Positions 1 through 5,016 of a stretch of 5,016 nucleotides of DNA are shown piece by piece; position 1 is the stretch's first letter; each line of letters begins with the position of its first letter. The notes beneath the pieces were generated by a model. The model was not told the DNA's origin and did no database searches. It worked only from the letters and a program-made list of their open reading frames with translations. A program made the translations under genes and the position numbers. Where the stretch lies: assembly GCA_003456455.1 (NCBI GenBank), contig DMRV01000291.1:1-5016 (forward strand), in the 5' to 3' direction. The stretch comes from Flavobacteriales bacterium (GTDB lineage Bacteria; Bacteroidota; Bacteroidia; UBA10329).

Positions 1-312
1 ACAGAGGATATCAATGTCTATAATTCTAGAAACCCATTGTGTCTCTTTACGAACACGACCAATCTCTTGTTCAATCTTGAGTATTTCTTGAAGCAGAGTT
101 TGAGGCTGTAGAACTGTTTGTACAAGGATTGCTTGGTTTAGAAACTGCGTATCAGATTCGAAACCCCAAGGTTCGGATTCCATTACGTCTGACATTTGAA
201 GGACATCTCCTATACGTTTACTGATTAGCTCTAGTGCCAACTCCAAATTGCCTTCTCTATTGCCAAGGTCAGAACCAGTTAGCAGGACATATTTATTAGA
301 CACGTTTGGCAT
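1..312 (-). CDS. folK: 2-amino-4-hydroxy-6-hydroxymethyldihydropteridine pyrophosphokinase (HPPK), 3' part missing
   Basis: HPPK transfers pyrophosphate from ATP to 6-hydroxymethyl-dihydropterin, the step before dihydropteroate synthase in cytosolic folate synthesis. The reading frame is open for 104 codons from ATG (312-310) to the window edge, so the C-terminus and stop lie outside. The protein starts MPNVSNKYVLLTGSDLGNRE, matching the family's N-terminal strand and Gly-Ser-x-x-Gly loop, although the usual GSNLGD reads GSDLGN. The SEPWGFE block is at residues 46-52, followed by FLNQAI. The signature region GRVRKETQW...RIIDIDIL spans residues 85-103; R86, R88, W93 and R96 and the Mg-binding D99 and D101 correspond to E. 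coli R82, R84, W89, R92, D95 and D97. The family is about 130-170 aa, so roughly a quarter or more is missing. No other Met lies near the N-terminus, which fixes the start. The gene is divergent from sppA, and its -7-like box is only 5 nt before the start codon. Confidence 0.93.
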   Translation of the reverse strand, partial: MPNVSNKYVLLTGSDLGNREGNLELALELISKRIGDVLQMSDVMESEPWGFESDTQFLNQAILVQTVLQPQTLLQEILKIEQEIGRVRKETQWVSRIIDIDILC

Positions 313-317
313 TGGCG

Positions 318-325
318 CAAATATA
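318..325 (-). promoter_or_regulatory. Putative -7 element of the folK promoter
   Basis: Read on the minus strand this is TATATTTG, an exact match to the Bacteroidota TAnnTTTG -7 consensus. It is followed by CGCCA and then the folK ATG. I see no convincing TTG-type -33 element 17-23 nt upstream. The expected transcription start would fall at or very near the start codon, implying a leaderless or almost leaderless mRNA. The match is seen in the sequence; its activity is inferred. Confidence 0.5.
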
Positions 326-361
326 GCCGTTGCTCCGTTCTTAAATAGTTTGTTTCGGTAA

Positions 362-386
362 GGGCTTAACAATTGATAACAAGCCC
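362..386. repeat. Inverted repeat in the folK-sppA divergent intergenic region
   Basis: GGGCTT (362-367) and AAGCCC (381-386) form a perfect 6-bp inverted repeat with a 13-nt spacer. The spacer region also holds the palindrome CAATTG (370-375) and a direct repeat AACAA (368-372 and 378-382). It sits between the two outward-facing -7 boxes, a typical operator position, but a short repeat like this can arise by chance. No regulator is identifiable. Confidence 0.25.
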
Positions 387-411
387 AATGACAACGATAT
401 AATTCGGTTAT

Positions 412-419
412 TACCTTTG
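412..419 (+). promoter_or_regulatory. Putative -7 element of the sppA promoter
   Basis: TACCTTTG matches the Bacteroidota TAnnTTTG -7 consensus exactly. It lies 25 nt before the sppA ATG, giving an expected leader of about 20 nt that is A/T-rich and has no Shine-Dalgarno sequence, as is usual in this phylum. No clear TTG -33 box is present at the normal distance; the nearest TTG (373-375) is about 36 nt upstream. Confidence 0.5.
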
Positions 420-444
420 CAGCTTAAAATAAATAAACATCCAA

Positions 445-2217
445 ATGAAACAATTTTTCAAATTCATGTTTGCCAGCGCTTTAGGTTTGGTGTTTGGCAT
501 CTTTCTATTATTTGCCATTCTAGGCGGAATCGGAGCATCAATGGGAGACAAGCAGTCTGTAACGGTGAAAGACAAATCGGTGCTGCATATAAAACTAAAC
601 TATGAGATTAAAGAAAGAGGTGTGAATAGCCCTTTCGGGAATTTTGACCCGGCAACTTTTAAGTCTAAACCTTCTGTTGGGCTAAACGACATTCTTGCTA
701 GCTTAAAGAACGCTGCTAAGGATGATAAAATCAAAGGTATTTACTTTGATATGCAGAGCGTTCCAGCTGGAATGGCTACTGTTGAAGAGATTCGTAACGC
801 ACTTATTGAGTTTAAAGAAAGCGGAAAGTGGATTGTTTCTTACTCAGAAATCTATTCTCAGAAAGCATATTACCTAGCTTCTGTTTCTGACGAGCTGTGG
901 TTGAATCCGCAGGGAATGGTAGAGTGGAAAGGTTTGGGTTCTCAGATGATGTTTCTTAAAGGAATGTTTGAAAAGCTTGAAGTAGAGCCACAAATTATCC
1001 GTTACGGGAAATTTAAGAGCGCGGTAGAGCCACTTATTTTAGATAAAATGAGTGAGGCAAACCGTATGCAGACTATGACTTACATGAGCGACTTGTGGAA
1101 CAAGATGCTACGTGGAATTTCTGAAGGAAGAGGGAAAACTGTTGGGGAATTGGACGGTTTTGCTCAGAATGCAACCATTCAAAATGGAAAAGATGCATTG
1201 GAAAACGGCTTAGTTGATGAACTTCTTTACAAGGATGAAGTAACTGCTAGGCTAAAAGCTAAATTGGAGATTGAGAAGGAAGACGAAAAAATCAACTTTA
1301 TTGGTTTGGCTAAGTACAAAGACGCTCCTAAAGCGAAAGGAGATGATGAAGAAGTAACCAAAAAGGAGAAGATTGCCGTTGTTTATGCTGTAGGTAGTAT
1401 TGAAGGCGGACAAGGAGATGATGAGACCATTGGTTCTGAGAAAATTTCTGCTGAGATTAGAAAAGCAAGGCTTGATGATAAAATCAAAGCAATTGTTTTG
1501 AGAGTTAACAGCCCAGGAGGAAGCGCTTTGGCTTCTGATGTTATTTGGAGAGAAGTTGTTTTGGCAAGAGAAGCAAAGCCAGTTGTAGTTTCCATGGGAG
1601 ATGTGGCTGCTTCTGGTGGTTATTACATTGCTTGTGCTGCAGATACCATCTTGGCGCAGCCAAATACCATTACTGGTTCTATCGGTGTTTTTGGAGTTTT
1701 ATGGAATGCACAGAAGATGATTAACAATAAGTTGGGCATTATGATAGATACGGTAAAAACAAACCGATTTGCGGATTTGGGAACACCATTGCGTGCACTT
1801 ACACCGCTTGAAAGAGACATCATTCAGAATGGTGTGAATGAGATTTACGAAGATTTCATTACTAAAGTAGGACAAGGACGTGGTATGACTACTGCTCAAG
1901 TTGACTCTATTGGTCAAGGACGTGTTTGGTCTGGAGAAGACGCATTGGAAATTGGTCTTGTTGACCTATTAGGAGGTATTGACGATGCCGTTGAGATTGC
2001 GGCTAACATGGCTAAAGTTGAAAACTACAGAGTTGTTGAATATCCAGCGCAGAAAGACCCTATTGAGCAGATGATTCAGGAGATTTCTGGACAAGGCGAA
2101 GAAGTTTTTCTAAAGCACAGACTTGGAGCCTATTATAAATATGTAAAGGATGTGGAAGAGTTGATGCAAATGCAAGGTGTTCAGGCTAGAATGCCATACC
2201 AATTGTATATCGATTGA
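445..2217 (+). CDS. sppA: Signal peptide peptidase SppA, 67K type (family S49)
   Basis: This membrane-bound serine protease degrades signal peptides left in the cytoplasmic membrane after signal peptidase cleavage. The protein is 590 aa, close to the E. coli enzyme (618 aa), and has the two tandem S49 domains of the long form. A hydrophobic anchor spans residues 9-30, leaving the catalytic part on the outer face. The N-terminal S49 domain (about 95-270) carries the catalytic lysine K191 in GKFKSAVEP, equivalent to E. coli K209. The C-terminal S49 domain (about 310-525) carries the nucleophile S390 in GDVAASGGYY, equivalent to E. coli S409, with the RVNSPGGS strand-turn at 353-360 and TGSIGVFG at 410-417. 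GQGRVWSGEDALEIGLVD (490-507) is the usual late-domain motif. Both dyad residues are intact, so it should be active. The start is supported by the K-F-F/hydrophobic N-terminus and a -7 box 25 nt upstream. A 15-bp hairpin terminator follows, so it is probably monocistronic. Confidence 0.96.
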   Translation: MKQFFKFMFASALGLVFGIFLLFAILGGIGASMGDKQSVTVKDKSVLHIKLNYEIKERGVNSPFGNFDPATFKSKPSVGLNDILASLKNAAKDDKIKGIYFDMQSVPAGMATVEEIRNALIEFKESGKWIVSYSEIYSQKAYYLASVSDELWLNPQGMVEWKGLGSQMMFLKGMFEKLEVEPQIIRYGKFKSAVEPLILDKMSEANRMQTMTYMSDLWNKMLRGISEGRGKTVGELDGFAQNATIQNGKDALENGLVDELLYKDEVTARLKAKLEIEKEDEKINFIGLAKYKDAPKAKGDDEEVTKKEKIAVVYAVGSIEGGQGDDETIGSEKISAEIRKARLDDKIKAIVLRVNSPGGSALASDVIWREVVLAREAKPVVVSMGDVAASGGYYIACAADTILAQPNTITGSIGVFGVLWNAQKMINNKLGIMIDTVKTNRFADLGTPLRALTPLERDIIQNGVNEIYEDFITKVGQGRGMTTAQVDSIGQGRVWSGEDALEIGLVDLLGGIDDAVEIAANMAKVENYRVVEYPAQKDPIEQMIQEISGQGEEVFLKHRLGAYYKYVKDVEELMQMQGVQARMPYQLYID

Positions 2218-2226
2218 AAAATGTAA

Positions 2227-2258
2227 AGACCTTTAAGGTGTAGACCCCTTGAGGGTCT
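2227..2258 (-). terminator. Weaker hairpin between convergent genes, possible terminator of the minus-strand unit
   Basis: AGACCTTTAAGG (2227-2238) pairs with CCTTGAGGGTCT (2247-2258) around an 8-nt loop. In plus-strand RNA this is a 12-bp stem with two G-U pairs. In minus-strand RNA the two wobbles become A-C mismatches, but there the stem is followed by the T-rich TTACATTTTTC. It may therefore help end transcription of the protease gene, whose stop codon lies about 50 nt before it. A nested AGACCC/GGGTCT hairpin (2242-2258) is an alternative fold. Confidence 0.3.
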
Positions 2259-2266
2259 GGATATTG

Positions 2267-2306
2267 AAAGTCCCGTTCCGATAATTCGGAACGGGACTTT
2301 TGTTTT
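2267..2306 (+). terminator. Strong intrinsic terminator after sppA
   Basis: A perfect 15-bp stem (AAAGTCCCGTTCCGA at 2267-2281, TCGGAACGGGACTTT at 2286-2300) closes a TAAT loop and runs into TTTTGTTTT on the plus strand. It begins about 50 nt after the sppA stop codon and ends just before the stop of the convergent protease gene. The stem would also form in minus-strand RNA, but there it lacks a T tract, so it mainly serves sppA. Confidence 0.9.
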
Positions 2307-2309
2307 GGC

Positions 2310-3941
2310 TTAATTTGTAGTGACGGAAAACTTCTTAAAGAAGGTATGCTTATTAGAATAAACCTTGGCCACGTACATTCCGGTTGCAAGACCATCTATA
2401 ACGGTACGGTCGGTGGTAGTGGTTTTGCTCATCACCAATCTCCCTTGGGTATCAAGGATTAAAATGGTCCAGTTAGCGGCTATTGACATCCGCAGATTGA
2501 CTACTGATGAAGCCGGATTAGGGTACACATCCAGCGAAGCTGAAGAAGAACTTTCTCTTATGCCAAGTGGCGTACACGGAGCGCCAGTTACAGCAGCTTC
2601 TGCGTTTACGCGACCTGTTCCAATGAGCCCAGCGTAGGGGGCGTTTTGCGCTAATCCGTCAATTGGGTCTGCAGATGCTTTAATCTTGGCCACTACTTCT
2701 GCAGCATTCAAACAAGGGAACTGCGAACGCACTAATGCTGCAACACCCGAAACAATTGGCGCGGCCATAGAAGTTCCTCCTTGGGGTGGAGCATACAAAG
2801 CGCTTCCATTAAAGAAAGCTGTGGTGTAAATGTTAATACCCGGTGCACTTACATCTACCGAATCGTTTCTTGAAAAGGTATTTGAGCCTTGCTCAAATAT
2901 ATCGGTGGCGGTAACTCCTGTAACGCTTAATACGTGTTCGTAGGAGGCTGGATAGTAAAGGTCTTCCGAATCTTCGTTGCCTGCAGATGCTACCATTACA
3001 ACATCGTTATTTACCGCTGCCCAGGTTATTACATCCTGCGCTACTTGACTAAATGTTTTGTTACCCCAAGAGCAATTAACAATAGATGCTCCCTGTTCTA
3101 CGCAATATTCAATGCCTTCGTAACCATGGGTAATTGTGGACGTGCTGCCTGCTACTTTAACAGGTATAAACTTGCATTTAAACCCGATACCGGCATATCC
3201 CAAATTATTATCAGCAGTAGCGGAAGAGATTCCGGTAACTGCATCTCCGTGTATTTCTCCATTTCTAAACAAATTGTTGTCGTTTTCGGCCATGTCCCAA
3301 CCAGCAAAGTTGTCTGCGTACGTATCTAAATCATCATCACCATTTCCGATGGGGTCGTCATAATTGTACTTGATGTTTCCCGCAAAATCTGGGTGAGGAG
3401 TGTAAATAGCAGTTTCAGTAATGCCAATTACCACGTTTGTATCTCCTAGGGTAATGTCCCACGCTTCATACGCGTTGATATTATCATAATGATAGGGCGA
3501 GATAGCGTTTAGCCTTTCATCATTAGGCACGTAATGGGTAAAGCTGACGAAAGATGGCTCGGCATATTCTACCCATGGCAGTTCAGAAAGCTCTTTTGTT
3601 GCCGCTAGTATGTTTGTTCCGTTGGGAACAGTGAGTTTGTAGATAAGCGAAAGGTCTGCTAATTTCTGCCCATGCTCGTTGAATTCTGTTTTGGGCGGCT
3701 GCGTTCGAGGAAATTTCTTTTCCAATGTTATGAAATTTAAAGACCCGAACTGAGCAATCAGCTGTGGAATTTCAATAGCATTATTATCACATGAACTACG
3801 GAACTCCGATTTCACTTTTAGATTGACCACACCTTTTAGGTATTGATCGCCATTTTGGAGGGCGGCAAGTGTTACATCTTTTTTTTGCGCTGTAATCGAG
3901 AGTGGAATAAGGAATAAGAGAAGAAAAGATAGCTGTTTCAT
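2310..3941 (-). CDS. Secreted subtilisin-like (S8) serine protease with type IX secretion sorting domain; catalytic Asp position is Glu
   Basis: This predicted endopeptidase (543 aa) is exported by Sec and then by the type IX secretion system, so it should act at the cell surface or outside. Residues 1-18 (MKQLSFLLLFLIPLSITA) form a signal peptide with likely cleavage before Q19; there is no lipobox cysteine. Residues about 20-140 resemble a propeptide. The S8 domain (about 150-455) has H231 in IHGDAVTG, oxyanion N322 in ASAGNED and nucleophile S391 in GGTSMAAP. The catalytic Asp position reads GITETAI, putting E176 where D is expected, and HGT reads HGD. An acidic stretch (about 194-224, including NGDDDLD) lies between the Asp-site and the His. 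A Ser-rich linker (464-469) leads to the C-terminal sorting domain (about 470-543), recognisable by VYPNPA, DTQGRLV, GLATGMYVAKV and FFKKFSV. There are six cysteines after the signal peptide. The ATG at 3941 is chosen over one 18 codons upstream because it starts the signal peptide and avoids overlapping the preceding gene. That gene ends 10 bp upstream, suggesting co-transcription. Protease family and secretion route are firm; activity and substrate are not known. Confidence 0.92.
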   Translation of the reverse strand: MKQLSFLLLFLIPLSITAQKKDVTLAALQNGDQYLKGVVNLKVKSEFRSSCDNNAIEIPQLIAQFGSLNFITLEKKFPRTQPPKTEFNEHGQKLADLSLIYKLTVPNGTNILAATKELSELPWVEYAEPSFVSFTHYVPNDERLNAISPYHYDNINAYEAWDITLGDTNVVIGITETAIYTPHPDFAGNIKYNYDDPIGNGDDDLDTYADNFAGWDMAENDNNLFRNGEIHGDAVTGISSATADNNLGYAGIGFKCKFIPVKVAGSTSTITHGYEGIEYCVEQGASIVNCSWGNKTFSQVAQDVITWAAVNNDVVMVASAGNEDSEDLYYPASYEHVLSVTGVTATDIFEQGSNTFSRNDSVDVSAPGINIYTTAFFNGSALYAPPQGGTSMAAPIVSGVAALVRSQFPCLNAAEVVAKIKASADPIDGLAQNAPYAGLIGTGRVNAEAAVTGAPCTPLGIRESSSSASLDVYPNPASSVVNLRMSIAANWTILILDTQGRLVMSKTTTTDRTVIDGLATGMYVAKVYSNKHTFFKKFSVTTN

Positions 3942-3951
3942 ACTAATGAAA

Positions 3952-4398
3952 TTACTTAATGTATGCTGGAATAGCTTCCAAGAATCGAAAATCATTTTTA
4001 TCTGTTAGTTCACAACAGAAATGTTCGAGACCATTGCTTATGACTAGTAACGGAGCATTAATGTATCGGTTGTATCTACCAACTTGAAAAAAAGTCTCTT
4101 TGTTCAGTTTCTCGTTAGGGGCTTTACACTCAATAAGTACTTGCGCCTCTCCTTGCGTATTACAGATAATAAGATCGGCACGTTTGTTACGCGCTCCACC
4201 TTTTACTTGGCGCTCAATCTTCATCAGCGAAAGCGGATAGGAAAGCTCATATTGGAGGGACGAAATAAGGTTTTGCCGTACCCACTCTTCAGGCGTAAGG
4301 ATTAGAAACTTCTTGCGCACCCAACAGAAGATGAGTTGCTTGCCATTATCCTGTTTTAGGCGCTGCGGGTGCATCGGTAAATTCAGTTTAACAAGCAT
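3952..4398 (-). CDS. Stand-alone HsdR-N-like PD-(D/E)XK protein (type I restriction R-subunit N-terminal domain family)
   Basis: This small cytosolic protein (148 aa) resembles the N-terminal nuclease domain of type I restriction R subunits (HSDR_N_2-like). Such proteins are common as single-domain orphans in Bacteroidota; their role is not established. It opens with MLVKLNLP, typical of the family, followed by IFCWVRKKFLILTPEEWVRQ (23-42). The nuclease core is visible: E62 in the helix, D75 in RADLIICN, then E90-x-K92 in LIECKAP, and a QVGRYN motif at 105-110. All metal-site residues of a PD-(D/E)XK fold are therefore present, so DNA cleavage or nucleic-acid processing is possible. There is no helicase domain, and no hsdM or hsdS is present here, so it is not a working type I system in this window. 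It lies 10 bp upstream of the S8 protease on the same strand and diverges from the cold shock gene. The ATG is 4 nt after a -7-like box, and no Shine-Dalgarno sequence is seen. Confidence 0.85.
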   Translation of the reverse strand: MLVKLNLPMHPQRLKQDNGKQLIFCWVRKKFLILTPEEWVRQNLISSLQYELSYPLSLMKIERQVKGGARNKRADLIICNTQGEAQVLIECKAPNEKLNKETFFQVGRYNRYINAPLLVISNGLEHFCCELTDKNDFRFLEAIPAYIK

Positions 4399-4402
4399 TT
4401 GC

Positions 4403-4410
4403 CGAATATA
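4403..4410 (-). promoter_or_regulatory. Putative -7 element for the nuclease-like gene and protease
   Basis: On the minus strand this reads TATATTCG, one mismatch from TAnnTTTG, followed by GCAA and the ATG of the HsdR-N-like gene. No -33 TTG is found at the usual spacing. As with folK, the expected start site would be at or beside the start codon. Only the position and the near-consensus match support it. Confidence 0.35.
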
Positions 4411-4484
4411 ATGAACCGAATTTGTGCTGGATACATTATTTAATTAATAAAGCGTACATTGCGAGCTCATATAACTATATAATG

Positions 4485-4676
4485 ATGAGTAACGGTACAG
4501 TAAAATTTTTCAATGAGACCAAAGGATTTGGATTCATAACTCCTGACGAAGGAAGCAAAGATGTTTTTGTTCACGCCAATGGTTGCATTGACGAGATTAG
4601 AGACGGCGACAAAGTAAGCTACGATGTAGAAGAAACGCCTAAAGGACTAAGCGCTGCAAACGTAAAAGTGGTATAA
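4485..4676 (+). CDS. Cold shock domain protein, CspA family
   Basis: This is a small single-stranded nucleic-acid-binding RNA chaperone (63 aa) that melts RNA secondary structure, often during cold or growth transitions. The whole protein is one cold shock domain: MSNGTVKFFNETKGFGFI at the N-terminus, RNP1 as KGFGFI (13-18), RNP2 as VFVH (27-30), and the closing KGLSAANVKVV. The tryptophan of E. coli VKWFN is phenylalanine here (VKFFN), as is common in this phylum. Two ATG codons lie in tandem (4482 and 4485); the second gives the usual family N-terminus, while the first would add one Met. The in-frame extension back to 4422 is not family-like. Upstream sequence is A/T-rich without a Shine-Dalgarno sequence, and only a weak TACATTG box (4455-4461) could be a -7 element. 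The gene is monocistronic, with its own terminator. Which paralogue it is cannot be told, so no symbol is given. Confidence 0.95.
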   Translation: MSNGTVKFFNETKGFGFITPDEGSKDVFVHANGCIDEIRDGDKVSYDVEETPKGLSAANVKVV

Positions 4677-4686
4677 TTTACCTCAA

Positions 4687-4701
4687 CGTTTACAGTAAAC
4701 G
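4687..4701. repeat. Perfect 15-bp odd palindrome after the cold shock gene
   Basis: CGTTTACAGTAAACG has 7-bp arms around one central base. It lies 10 bp after the csp stop codon and one base before the terminator stem. As RNA it could fold into a 6-bp CGTTTA/TAAACG hairpin with a 3-nt loop, protecting or pausing the transcript end. As DNA it is operator-like. No partner or second copy is visible in this window. Confidence 0.4.
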
Positions 4702-4702
4702 G

Positions 4703-4743
4703 AAAGCTCGTTGCGCAATGCGTAACGGGCTTTTTTTGTTTTT
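4703..4743 (+). terminator. Intrinsic terminator of the cold shock gene
   Basis: AAAGCTCGTTGCGC (4703-4716) pairs with GCGTAACGGGCTTT (4720-4733): a 14-bp stem with two G-U pairs and a 3-nt loop. It is followed by a T tract that continues through TTTTTTTGTTTTT. It begins 27 nt after the csp stop codon and separates csp from the downstream AMP nucleosidase gene. Confidence 0.9.
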
Positions 4744-4749
4744 AGCCAA

Positions 4750-4785
4750 TTTGAATAATCGGTCGAAGTGCATTCCGTAACTTCA
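4750..4785 (+). promoter_or_regulatory. Possible promoter for the AMP nucleosidase gene
   Basis: TTTG (4750-4753) could be a -33 element and TAACTTCA (4778-4785), two mismatches from TAnnTTTG, a -7 element. The 24-nt gap between them is slightly longer than the usual range. A promoter is expected here because a strong terminator lies just upstream and the start codon is at 4793. A 5-bp inverted repeat GAAGT/ACTTC (4765-4769, 4780-4784) overlaps the -7 box. The evidence is weak. Confidence 0.25.
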
Positions 4786-4792
4786 CAGCCAG

Positions 4793-5016
4793 ATGAAGAA
4801 TAAGGAAGAAATAGTACAGAATTGGCTACCGCGCTATACTGGTGTGGAGCTGAAAGATTTTGGGAAGTACATACTTCTCACCAATTTCCAGAATTACGTG
4901 GAGAAGTTTGCTGAGATGAATGGGGTGGAGGTGAACGGCAAAGGCAATACGATGCCATCTGCCACCGCTAATGATATGACCATTATCAATTTTGGAATGG
5001 GAAGTGCTAATGCTGC
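4793..5016 (+). CDS. amn: AMP nucleosidase, N-terminal part only
   Basis: The enzyme hydrolyses AMP to adenine and ribose 5-phosphate in the cytosol, balancing adenine nucleotide pools and purine salvage. The frame is open from ATG for 74 codons plus two bases to the window edge. The N-terminus reads MKNKEEIVQNWLPRYTG, then DFGKYILLTNFQNYVEKFAE (22-41) and TANDMTIINFGMGSANAA (58-75, the last Ala inferred from two bases). I recognise this as the start of the short Bacteroidota AMP nucleosidase of the PNP/UDP phosphorylase family. The INFGMGS segment is the first phosphate/ribose-site loop of that fold. The version in this phylum is about 260 aa, so more than two thirds lies outside the window. 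No Shine-Dalgarno sequence precedes the ATG. The family call rests on remembered sequence similarity and the PNP-fold motif; another member of the PNP family is the main alternative. Confidence 0.85.
   Translation, partial: MKNKEEIVQNWLPRYTGVELKDFGKYILLTNFQNYVEKFAEMNGVEVNGKGNTMPSATANDMTIINFGMGSANA

Noticed and set aside
417..605. 62-codon open frame overlapping the start of sppA
   Set aside because: It overlaps the sppA frame and begins inside the putative -7 box; sppA is unambiguous from ATG 445.
1876..1934. Repeated GQGRG/GQGRV segment in SppA as a possible internal duplication
   Set aside because: Both copies fall at positions where SppA proteins normally have similar short motifs; the match is only about a dozen bases and not a recent repeat.
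2365..2637. 90-codon open frame on the plus strand
   Set aside because: Antisense to the sorting domain and end of the S8 domain; it mirrors the coding bias of the real gene and has no family features.
2934..3329. 131-codon open frame on the plus strand
   Set aside because: It lies wholly antisense to the S8 catalytic domain, has no recognisable motif, and the minus-strand frame is a clear gene.
3942..3995. Upstream ATG (3995) adding 18 residues to the S8 protease
   Set aside because: It would put a non-hydrophobic stretch before a typical signal peptide and overlap the 3' end of the preceding gene; ATG 3941 gives MKQLSFLLLF as expected.
3952..4398. A type I restriction-modification system or other defence island
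   Set aside because: Only a lone 148-aa N-terminal-type domain is present, with no helicase, methylase or specificity subunit; flanking genes are housekeeping or secretion-related.
4422..4484. Upstream ATG (4422) extending the cold shock protein to 84 aa
   Set aside because: The extra residues do not belong to the cold shock domain, and the standard family N-terminus MSNGTVKFF starts at 4485.

Overview
The window looks like ordinary chromosome from a member of the Bacteroidota, most likely the Flavobacteriia or a close relative. Five things point there: a secreted protease with a C-terminal type IX secretion sorting domain, a short Bacteroidota-type AMP nucleosidase start, a stand-alone HsdR-N-like PD-(D/E)XK protein of a kind common in that phylum, TAnnTTTG-type -7 elements, and A/T-rich leaders with no clear Shine-Dalgarno sequence. 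Base composition looks even and moderately AT-rich throughout. I see no insertion sequence, CRISPR array, tRNA or rRNA.

Left part (1-2310). A 3'-truncated folK on the minus strand (folate pathway) diverges from a complete sppA on the plus strand (67K-type signal peptide peptidase). They share a 132-bp intergenic region with one -7-like element for each gene and a GGGCTT/AAGCCC inverted repeat between them. sppA ends at a very strong hairpin terminator, preceded by a second, weaker hairpin that may serve the convergent minus-strand unit.

Middle part (2310-4398). Two minus-strand genes lie 10 bp apart and are probably co-transcribed. The upstream one is a 148-aa predicted PD-(D/E)XK nuclease-like protein. 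The downstream one is a 543-aa subtilisin-like (S8) protease with signal peptide, propeptide-like region, catalytic domain and T9SS C-terminal domain. The protease keeps the catalytic His and Ser, the oxyanion Asn and the GTSMAAP motif, but has Glu at the catalytic Asp position. This is the most notable oddity in the window.

Right part (4399-5016). A small cold shock protein gene diverges from the nuclease-like gene and ends at a clear terminator preceded by a 15-bp odd palindrome. It is followed by the start of an AMP nucleosidase gene that runs off the window.

The genes are mostly housekeeping (folate synthesis, membrane peptide clearance, RNA chaperone, AMP breakdown) and do not form one pathway. 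I found no convincing new multi-gene system. The points worth following are the E/H/S protease, its pairing with an orphan nuclease-like gene, and promoter elements that lie only 4-5 nt (possibly 7 nt at amn) from start codons.
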